The translations under genes were made by a program, and so were the position numbers. A DNA stretch of 64,000 nt from Litomosoides sigmodontis. Lineage: Eukaryota; Nematoda; Chromadorea; Rhabditida; Onchocercidae. The stretch covers positions 9,238,483-9,302,482 of the forward strand of contig OY718807.1 of assembly GCA_963070105.1 (NCBI GenBank), in the 5' to 3' direction. This document shows positions 53,266-64,000 of the stretch, piece by piece. The stretch's first letter is position 1. Each line of letters begins with the position of its first letter. Under the pieces are notes generated by a model that made no database searches, was not told where the DNA came from, and saw only the letters and a program-made list of their open reading frames with translations.

Positions 53266-56200
53266 ATATTTTTTTTCTGGGATGCTGGCAAAAAGATTGA
53301 AAATTTTGAAGTTATAAAAAAATAGTATAGTCAAAAAATTAGTGTATTGGAAATTTGCATTTATGAAATAATTACCTACCTATTTCCAATCTTTTTCGAA
53401 GTTCGCAAGATGGAAAGGACTCATTCTTTTTTGTTACTTTTAGAGTATGAGCAGTGAACGAGGACGGAAGTGAATACACACATACATTGAATTATATCCT
53501 ATTAACACACTCCTTCGTACAAATTCGAGTACACAAGTTACTTCTGTGATCTTACTTACGCCACTTTGACATCATTTAAATGTACATTCAGACCAGAGTG
53601 GTCAATCTGTGCAATTTTCTAATTCCGGAAGTCATTTTGCTGCAACTACATTCTTTTAATTTGGCATTGATTAGCATTTATTATTATTCCTCAGTGCTAC
53701 ATATCATAATTTAAAATTTTGTGTGAACTTTTTTTAATTTCAAGAGAGTAATAGAGAAATCATTGTTTTTTTTCAGTCACAACTGATGAATTAATTGCTA
53801 GTTAAGTGAAAAGTTGTTAGTTAAGGCAGAAAATAATAAAAATAGAAAAGGCGAAATTGCAATGAAAAGATGATGTATTCTTCTAGGACAACATGAAATT
53901 AATTGAAAATTTTAATAATTTGTTTATTTTCATGTGTGTCCTTGGCCCAATATTAAAAGTTCATTTTAACTGCTCAACTTCCTCTTTGATCCTTCATAAT
54001 ATCGTTTCCATTTCAAAATCTAATTTTTATTTTTTTATAGCAATGCTTTGCCAAAAACTTATGGATGGATTTCCTTTTCGAAGAGCAATAAATTATTGGT
54101 AAAAATCCTATTAATTAAAAAAAAAAAAGCATTTAAGATTGGTGCCAGCAAAAATAACCAAATGATATTTGCACTATTAACTTTTTCACCTTTTCCCCTT
54201 TCATATAAATTAATTGAACGAATTGTTTGTTCAGCCAATTTCAAAATTTTAGGATTCATTTCATTCCTTTTTCTTTTTTCACTTTTTTTTTGCTAGCCAA
54301 AAATGTTACTTTAATGTAAAATTTGTGATAGAATTAATCGCAATTATTTGAAGTAATTTCAATCGCTTTAATCTTTCTTTCTTTTTCTGTGCAAAACGCA
54401 TAAAACGCATTTGACCGCACATTTTCTGGAAAATGTAATTTTCGGAAGTAAGGAAATATATGAAAATTTGTGGATGCTATCACTTCTTATCAGCAATTGT
54501 TTCAGTCACGTTGTCCGCTGCGGACAAAACAGGCTAAGATAAGAGATACTTGTTAAGGCATATCTTCTAGGATTACGGGAGTGAGTGTATGACTAACTAT
54601 GACTACTGTATGCCACTATCATTATTATCACTCATTCAAATTCAGAGGAAAACATTTATGAGAACAACTTGTAACGAAAAGACAGTATAGTCTCATCGAC
54701 TGATGGTGTACAACAGATGGTATGCCAATATACGGTATTCTAATTGTGTGTTTACGGTAGTGGTTCAAACTGGAAATATGAGATTATTGTATTGGTGATA
54801 AGAAGAGTGATTTGAATTCAATATTTCTAATTTTCTACCATTTATCTGTTTAGTATTTCTTAATTAGTTGTACCGTAACATTGCATCTTATACGATATAC
54901 ATGCAGCAAATTAGTTATGTTACCGTAACAGCAACGTTATAGTAAATTTTACATTTCACAATATGTTATTGTAAGTAAAAATATTTCGTTTTTTAATTTT
55001 AAGTGCAATCGCATTTAAATATAAAATACAAGCAAAAAGATGTTCCTTCGAAAGTACAGGAGCGCATTCCGTCACGTAATTCACATAAATTTTCTTTTTC
55101 TTTAAATCATTCAAGAATTGAATTTAGACTAAAAAGCAATTTATTAATAAAACATAAAATTTTGAGCTTATTTCAAACAACCAGTGCGAAAGTCGTGATC
55201 GGTCAATTTAGTTACTTTCTCACTAGCAACATTAATAATTTGTGTTTATGTAAATAAATGAATGAATGAATGAATTCAATCATTCAATTTTATGAGTGCA
55301 GCAATCGTCAGATGGTAATTTTAACGGAAAATGAAATGAAAAAAGATGAAAAATATTTTAAATGCAAAAATGCAATTTTACTTAAACACGAAAATAAAAA
55401 ATTAGCATAAATTGTTGAACAAAAATAAATTTTTCCAATTTCATCAATCATTTTTATTTATCAACCAGTTTTTTCAAGATGAAAATTTTCAATAGCCAGT
55501 AATTTTTCTAACCCTTCATTTTAAAATATTGACGGATTGATCGGCGCTTCAAGCGCTATAGTTAGAGGCACAAATGCATGATAACAATAATGATAGTGAC
55601 GAAAGGAGAACAAATAGTATTTGCATACTGTAATGGAATATTTACAATTAAATTTGCATGAAATGCTTTTGACGACGTAAAATGCAGAACAGATATACAT
55701 CAAATACGCTTGTACTTATATTCCTCTACCGCAATTTATTTGTAATTCAAATTCCATGTATCACTAAAATCATTTTCAAACATGAAAATGTGGTTTGAGA
55801 ATACAATGAATATGTTTCGCACAGTGTGAAATAAAAAATCAATTCGAAAAATTTGGATTAGTTAATTTATTTGTTACAATGAAGAAGTAATGTTTTTCCA
55901 TTTTTTTTCTCATCGCTTGAAGTAAAATGCTGTTGGAAATTTGATATTGAAGGTTCGGTAATTCAATAAATCAAATTTTATTTCATCCACATGGGTTCAT
56001 ATTCCTTTATTTTGATAATCGTGGAGGAGATACGTCCAGTTTTGAAGGCAACGTTTATTGCAAAATTAGCACCAATTGACACGTCTTCCCTTTTTCTTTT
56101 TGGGAAAATTTACAAAATATTTTAAAAAAGACACGTCATCATTTGAATATATTGGATGTTGCAGAATATATGTTAATTGCACTGTTTTCGAGCTCTGCAG

Positions 56201-56699
56201 ACCGAAATTTTCTTAACTTCAAAGTAAAAAAATTTTTTCCAAATTAAACTAGTCGAGAAAGGATTTGTGAAATCGATTAGGACAGAAAGAAAAATTGGTA
56301 AGACAGGTGGATAAATATAATTTCAGTATGCAATCATGCCACTTCATTTTCATTGGTGACAATGTGATAATTATGATAAGTATGGAAAAAAGAATTGATA
56401 AAAAGTAGGCGCTACTATGTGCCAAAATCTTTTTACTACCAGAAGGCTTACTTCGAATCTTCTCATTTCCCAGCATTTAAGTTTTTTTTGTGTTAATTTT
56501 TTACTCATTTCAATCTGATGCATTTCACTTGTTCACGTCACTTTTGCTATCAGTGCAAAAACAAATATAATTATTGCGATTCCAACGGCCGTTATGACAG
56601 TACTCTTGATGATAGCAGTGATAACGATAAGAACGATTAATAACAGAAATGATAATAATGATGGCTGCAGTGATTTATTATTAATAATTTATTATTACT

Positions 56700-57470
<771 letters not shown>

Positions 57471-59599
57471 TAATGGTAATGACGTGGATAGTGACCATGA
57501 TGATGATGATGATGAGCAGTAGCCTGGTAACGGTAACGAATGGAAATTACTGATGGCGTTGATAAGAGTAGTGATATCGACGATGGTAATTTTCCGGTGA
57601 TAGTGACAACGGTGGTAACAGTTATTATAACGGTTGGCAGTGATGATGATGATGAATATGCAGTGGCAGTACAGCTACGATGACCGTAATAATTACAGTG
57701 ATGAAGGTCGGCTCATTTTAAAAATTGTGATAATCATGACGACTGCTCGCCATTCTACCTCAAATGATTTTTGGTAATTTCTGCATTTCTCGTCTATTTT
57801 ATTCAAGGTTATATTGATGTAAGTGAACCGTTCGTTACCTTTCCTTTTCTTTTCAAGAATTTTGCAAAAAGAAAATTTTTAACTTTTTTTAAACTGTATT
57901 TTAAAATTGATATTAAAATTTTGCAAATGAAATCAGTATTATGTACTATAAATCATTACCATTTCTTTCTAAAATCTTTTTATTCCTTTCTCAAATATTT
58001 ATTTTATTGTTGGTTTTTTCTGCCCTTTGGTTGTTCGATGCTAACGTCAATAGTTGTATCAGTTGAGAATTTAAATTTAAAAGATGATAAACATTCGAAA
58101 TGGAACTATTAAAAGCAAAAAAAAGCCAATTAATTTTTGAACTTTGCAATTTTTAACTTCGTTGAAAATTTCCGAAAAGCTCTCTTTCTCTGCTTAATGT
58201 CTCCAAATATGTCCATGGCCCGAAAAAGGAGTCGATGTTTAACGTTAGCTTTTCTCGGCACTTTTTTCGAAAGTATAAATTGTTAATAATAAGAGTAACA
58301 TCAGGTATAATGGGAAGCATATGTAATTAATTATAGGTAACTTTGCTAATTTGCTTTCTATTTCACTTCGTAGCCCTTCAGTAGGGTGATTTAAATGAAA
58401 TTAAAAAATTCTGAGAAAAAATTTATGAACAAAATTATACACATGTTGGTTTTTTGCTGTCAATAAACAGGTCATAGCTGATACTTGCCATTTACCGTAG
58501 TCTGAAATTATATTTCAATTCTTAAATGGCAAGCAAAACTGTTCTAATAAATCATTTCATTAACTTTATCGTTTCAGCAAAAAAAAAAAGCAAAGTTAAC
58601 TTTCTACTGACGAAACGTCACAAGGGCCCTGAAAAACACGTTATGATAGTATTCTACCGTTTGATAACACTCAATTACACATCATAGTTGCATTTACAGC
58701 ATGCTAAGCCTAAATACTTAGACAGTAAATACTTAGACAGTAATGAAGTGAAGCGACATTACCGTACAATAATTTCACGTTGTGGCAACCTTCAGTTTCA
58801 CGTTGTAATATCAGTTTCATGTAATTTTATTAGCTGTTCATCCGTCAAAACACGTTGAATGCGAAAACTTTTCTCAAATTTAATTTACAATCTTAAGCGC
58901 TATAACATTGTTAGAAAAGGGCTAAATTTAGAACGACACTCCTTATCACTGATAGTATTCTAATCAATCATGAAGCATCCTAATCATTGTTTTTTTCTCA
59001 GTCATTTCGTTACCTCTCCCTCCTCCTCTCTTTCTCTTCCTCTCTTTCTCTCTCTTTTGCCTCATTTCTCATCTTTACCATTCGAAAATTGTACGTCATC
59101 GTTCAAACATCCATTAAACATATTAAAAAAAGGGACGAATTGTTGTAATTACACGGCTGATTGTCAGAAATCTTCAATCACATTAATAGGTTTGATTGAA
59201 ATTTCAGAAAAAAATAAATCGAAAAAGTGATAATTACTTTTTGATCATTTTATCTGGAAAATAAGTCAATGGATGAAGTAACCTAAATTTCACTGTTTAG
59301 CCGACAGTTTTCCTACATCATCAAAGCAGAACCGTACGTGCACACACGTTTAACGCACATACTCACGCATTCCTTTACGTGAAATTATTGCTCATTTTAT
59401 CAAGAAAAAAAATGCCTGTAATATCTACATTCTCATAGAAAAATTTCGCTTGAGGCTATTAATTTCAAAATTTCAAAATTAGATTTTGCCTCTATTAAAA
59501 TTACCATCTATCTCCTTTTCCTCTTCCACCTCACGTTTCGCAATAAATTTACGCTTTTATTTATGGTACACTTCTTGGCCTCTCTAATTATCCATAACT

Positions 59600-59837
59600 C
59601 AATCAAATGTCGATGCCGAAAAGGTGGTCAATTTAAAAATTTCGCCGCAAGAGACAGAGTGACAGGTTCGAGTGGATATGTGGTTAATAGCAAGATTTGC
59701 AAGCACGAAACTTTCAACAATCCTTCGGGACAGTCACAGATCGCAGGATTTACAAGTGAAATTTCATTAATTCGTTGCGCGACAGGGACAGGTAGTGAAA
59801 TTTGATGCGAAGATCGCCGTTGGATTTCGCTAATCAA
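59600..59837. other. Open-frame island of unknown origin
   Basis: About 240 bp with higher G+C than the flanks are open on both strands. Plus reads FAARDRVTGSSGYVVNSKIC then HETFNNPSGQSQIAGF; minus reads ISLPVPVAQRINEISLVNPA then CDCPEGLLKVSCLQI. I recognise neither. It could be an old gene remnant, a piece of transferred DNA (for example from an endosymbiont) or an unknown exon. Confidence 0.25.
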
Positions 59838-62800
59838 ATTTCATGAAATTGTTTGTGAAAGTTTTCGCACTGAAAGTTTTGTCGATTGCAGAAGTTTTCC
59901 CATTTCATTCCCGGCATTTCTTGCTTCTTCTCGTTTAGCCTTTTTTTCGCTTTTCAAATTCTTATTTTAAGCATTCGTCATCAAACTTTCAAACTACAGC
60001 TTTCAATTCCTCCTTTTTCCCTGTAAGAGGAAATTGTCGATGGGAAAGTTACTGGAATTGCATTAGTGATTGTCTCGCCTTATTTTGTCCAATCATTCTT
60101 ATCGCATTTTAATTCGTAAATGAATCGATGAAAGGAATTCAACAGTGTAACAAATGTTTTTCCTTCCATGATGGATGGAGGAAGTAAAGAAAGAGAGGAA
60201 AAAAATTTTTTTGAAGTTTACTTTCTTAATTTTTTTCACTTTTTTCGCGCACTGGCAACTATGCATCACTAATTTCTTAACTCTCTTCCGTCAATCATTT
60301 TCTCACTTTAATTGAACATAAATTTACGGCTATTTCTACCACATTAAAATTTACTTTAATTTAAAAAAATTTTTTTTTTTGAGATAAATGATAGTAGAAT
60401 TTTAGTAGTTCTAACCGAGAAAACGCTTGAACGGCCTTATTCATGCAAATATATAATGCCACAACTATATGTTATGTATTAAACTATAAAATGTGAAATT
60501 TTTTTACTCATTCTAATATACGGTTTTCATCCTCTTAAATTATGCATTATGGTTTTGAATTTAATTTTTAATTTTTTAAAAAATAAAAAAAGATGCATTA
60601 ATTTGCATTAATTTTTAAATTTTTAAATTCCATTCTACCAAAATTTATGCAAAATTTTCTTCACAAATATTTCTTGCTTTATTTCTTTTTTTTAAAAAAA
60701 AAATTAAATATCAACGATTGGTATTGCGCAGAATTTGAAACATAAATTTGTAATCATTCACAGTTATTCATAAAACTAACATATTCATTTCCAGTACTAT
60801 TTGTGATATTATCAGTATTACTCGCACCTTTGCTTTCACCTCTTTAGTTTACACTCTTTTTTTGTCATTAATTTTCCATCGTTTTAATTATTTCAAAATC
60901 AATGAAACAAGCATAATTGCTGTTTGAGCTGAATACCGTCATCGATATTAGTATTACTGTTACTCATTACTACTATTCATTACTGTCATGATAATTACTG
61001 TTATTGCTATTGTCCTCATCACCCTTACTTTATTGCCACTATCGTTCTCACCACTGCTATCAGCTTTATCTGAAACGAAGTTTGCCAATGGCAAGAGCTT
61101 AATTGCTTAAATGTCCGCGAGACCGTAGTTGTAAAATTTGAGCTTTCGAAAAAGCGGCAAATTCCTTTTCTTCGTGCATTAAGGATTTTGAGTTGCACTG
61201 ATGAAATTTGCGAAAGCAATCGGACGTCATTTCATAATTTTCATAATTTTAGTTTCTTCAACCTTCTTGCAAATACCTCCGAGGATTGTCACTCGGTGCT
61301 TCCCACACCATCTATCATATCATATCAAATATCAATGAGAGGGAAAAAGAAACAAGCAAACAGTCGCTCGTCCACTTTTTTGTTTTGTTGCAAAATATTC
61401 AAAAGTAAAAAAAAAAACTCTTTTTTTAATGTAATTTTTTATGTCCCATTTTAATGCTCGTTTTATGCGTTTGGCATTAATCGTGCGTTGAATTCGAATT
61501 TGATGCTGTAAATTAGATAGGAGCAAACTACAAATTTTATTAAAATTTTCGCAAATTTGTAGAATGCATTAATTAGAGCTTCAATTAGGGTAGGATAAAT
61601 TAGAAAAATTAGACAAGCTTTTTATCCTATATTTCGTTGGAAATTACTGGAAATTACTATTATTACTCCAACTCAGATGTATTTGCCATTAATTAATCAT
61701 AAAGTTTTTTTGCAAAATTTTTTAAATAAACAATTTTAAAATTCCAATGAAAAAATTCCAGCAATTTTAAATTACTCAGATCGAAAGATAAGTTTTCAAA
61801 AAAATAAAATTCTTAATTTTTCTCCCTCTTCTAAATTGCAAATGAAAAAAAGGAGTAGTGTGATAACATTTGTTTGCAAAATTTATTGCTTTACATTTTT
61901 AATTGAAAAATTATTAATTGCATAAGTCGTAAATTTCAATTAAAGATTTCACGAATTAGTATTACAGATGAAAATTCCTCCTTCATTCGTCGAACATCAA
62001 TAATAATGTCATGGCCATCAATAATAAAATGATTGACAAAATCTTTTGTGCAATTTTAAAATTTGTGTCAAAATCGGGCAGAAAGCATTTTAGTTGTCAA
62101 CACATTTGATATTTGTGGTGTTCTTTTTTCATTCTATTAATTCGATTTAAATATTAAAAAAAAAAACGAACACACAAAGAAAAATTGGACGATAACTTTT
62201 GGTAGCGAGTTTTTCATCCCTTTTATTCAGTTTAATTTCTTATTTTTTTGCTTTTGTTCCGCCATTTCTTTTTTTTTCCTTTCTTCTTTCCCTTCCCCCC
62301 TCTTTCGCTCGTTCTCGTTTCGAATGAATTAAACTTAAATGTAAAATATAAAAAAATAAATTTCAACGATAGATTAATATGCTAATGATTGAATTCCAGG
62401 AAATAACATCTGTAATTGTATGTCTTCCTATAACAGTTTATTGTCGATTTTTCCACCGGAAGTACCGAACTACCGCATTTCAAGAATTTTTGAGAAATCA
62501 ACGAGTTATCATCACGAAGAGGTTAGGTCGTTCATTCAGCCAAATGCAAATTAAGCAAAATTTGCAGAAAAGTTAAAATATACTTCGTCGTAATTCCATT
62601 TTTAAACTAATTGGTTGTGGAGAATTTTTATTTGCCTTTGTTCTACGAAATATTAAAATATTTTGAATTAAATTCTGATAGTAATATTATTAAGTTCTTT
62701 CGCTTCCTTTCTTGCTCACTTGTTGTAGTTAAAGTTTTGGGAAAAAGGGAAAAACTACAAATTCTATGTAAGCTTTATTTTATGAATTAAATTTCTTTGC

Positions 62801-63462
62801 AAGAATACCATTTCATTAATTCAGTTATTCTTAGTTACCCCATTTTCAACTTCGTTTCACAAATTTTATCTCAACTAAAAATCAATGACAGGAAATAAAT
62901 ATTAGTATTCGACAAAAATTGAATCTAAAATATGAAAAAATTTTGCAGAAGGGAAATTAAAAAGTGATAATTAATAAAATATAGTACGAAATGTTACTGT
63001 ACGCTAAATTCAATTGGTGCAATGAAATACGCTACTGTTTAATTGAAATAACTGAAAAAATGAAATTGAAGTCAAGTCAGGCGTCGCCCACTTAATTCAT
63101 TATTTGATAAATGCAATTAATTTTATGCTCTAATTGTGAAGTGAACAGCGCGTATTCTGTTCTTCATAATCAGTTCGTTGCTTATAAATTCAAATTTGCG
63201 TTTATGTCGTTCAAAATATTCACTTCAGAGAGCGCAAGGTAGGCATCTGCGCCGATTTCAGTTAGATGGTCGTTTGCGCCCGTTATGGAAATTTTATCAA
63301 ATGGATGGAAATGTAGGATCATCGCAATTTTTAACTTTGAATGGTTTGTGTTAAAAAAAAAAAATTATAGCAAAGAATTAATTATTTTAATTCTAATTAG
63401 TTGTATATTTCATTGTAAGACAAATTTAAACATGCAATAAAATATTTGATTGATATTTAAAG

Positions 63463-63632
63463 GTCACCATAAAAGTGGTTCACGTAGCGCGGTAAGAAGT
63501 TATCCAACGTATACGGAAAAATCATTCGGGAAATCGATGTTGGAGTATTTACGCACCGACAGCGTTCCAGCCATGAACTTTAAACAATCATTTTCAACTC
63601 TTCGACGATTTAAGCGACGAAATTTAGGTTAA
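63463..63632 (+). CDS. Terminal exon of an unrecognised gene
   Basis: TTTAAAG ends at 63462 and the exon reads, in phase 1, HHKSGSRSAVRSYPTYTEKS, then FGKSMLEYLRTDSVPAMNF and KQSFSTLRRFKRRNLG before TAA at 63630-63632. It is a basic, Ser-rich C-terminus without a recognised domain; the last 12 residues are strongly basic (RRFKRR). AATAAA lies at 63737-63742, 105 bp past the stop. Possible 5' partners in phase are the exon at 47236 (MSARGTD) and exon 2 of the HRGF-repeat gene at 22685. Both HHK-S and FGKSMLEYL faintly echo motifs in that gene (DHHKDS; F..K....LL). Confidence 0.6.
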
Positions 63633-63736
63633 TTTCCTCCACCACCTCTTCCTCTTCTTCATTTTCTAACCTCTTTCTTTTAAATTTTTATTTATTAATT
63701 TCAACACAAATCAACTATTCCATCAATTTTTTTGGA

Positions 63737-63742
63737 AATAAA
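63737..63742 (+). terminator. AATAAA polyadenylation signal
   Basis: Hexamer 105 bp beyond the stop of the terminal exon at 63463-63632, a normal distance for a nematode 3' UTR. Confidence 0.45.
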
Positions 63743-63893
63743 AGAAGGAAGTGTACCTCTGATTTTCAGTACTAATAAAATTTGAGTGTAACTTTGAGCG
63801 GTCGCAAGTTGTTCAATTCATAATAGTAGCAGTAATCGTTATTTTAATTGTGGAATTTTTGTTTGCTTTCATTGTAAAATAGTATGACAACAG

Positions 63894-64000
63894 CGATAGA
63901 AATTATAAGCAATGATAATAATGGTGATAATGACGATAATAACGGCAGCGATACTAACAATGGTACGGAATGATAGTGACAACGATATCGTTGCCAATGA
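63894..64000. repeat. Degenerate GATAAT-type simple repeat
   Basis: Imperfect runs of GATAAT, GGTGAT and GACGAT units up to the window end, similar to those at 47560-47590 and 57480-57710. Confidence 0.7.

Noticed and set aside
58190..58285. 29-residue frame starting MSPNMSMARKRSRC
   Set aside because: Too short, no acceptor or partner exon, no recognised peptide-precursor features.

Overview
The window looks like nuclear DNA of a nematode, probably a parasitic one. It is very AT-rich, carries many microsatellites, and its genes are built from small exons with short TTTCAG/TTTAG-type acceptors. The proteins also fit: an astacin metalloprotease with EGF and a CUB domain containing the nematode-style RFCC motif, a TTBK/CK1-like kinase of the type expanded in nematodes, and a CAMSAP/Patronin (PTRN-1) orthologue. 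A filarial or other spirurine worm would fit the base composition, but I cannot prove the species.

Layout. 1-9337 has no supported gene; it holds a 650-bp (AAT)n array, a pair of diverged 95-bp direct repeats and some palindromic factor-site-like motifs. 9376-11749 (+) encodes a 365-residue NADAR-domain (YbiA/DUF1768) protein with a coiled-coil N-terminus and an RG-rich tail. It converges on 13005-16379 (-), a tau-tubulin-kinase-like protein kinase whose 5' end I could not find. 16380-21917 is mostly non-coding, with a GC-rich island and an (ATT)n array. 21928-22787 (+) starts an unrecognised gene whose first two exons are a duplicated copy of one short motif. Several phase-compatible 3' exons lie downstream (read-through at 22788, then 23139, 38690 and 63463). 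If the distal ones are used, the two minus-strand genes below sit inside its introns.

27795-36997 (-) is a 27-exon CAMSAP/Patronin gene (1148 residues reconstructed, extreme N-terminus missing) with the CH-like domain, the coiled-coil region and the C-terminal CKK microtubule minus-end domain. 40374-45235 (-) is a complete 12-exon secreted astacin protease of 449 residues. 45236-63462 is largely non-coding, with a (GT)n tract, a 79-bp tandem duplication and a roughly 716-bp pure (ATT)n array. A candidate first exon at 47236 and a real-looking last exon at 63463 lie in this part.

The genes do not form an operon or a pathway. They are separate eukaryotic genes on both strands. Exon boundaries were set by hand from frame continuity, splice dinucleotides and family homology; every intron phase stated was checked by counting. 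The points most worth following are the duplicated-exon gene with its possible nested architecture, one GC-AG intron that frame logic forces and a second likely one, the NADAR protein's unusual architecture, and the very long pure trinucleotide arrays.
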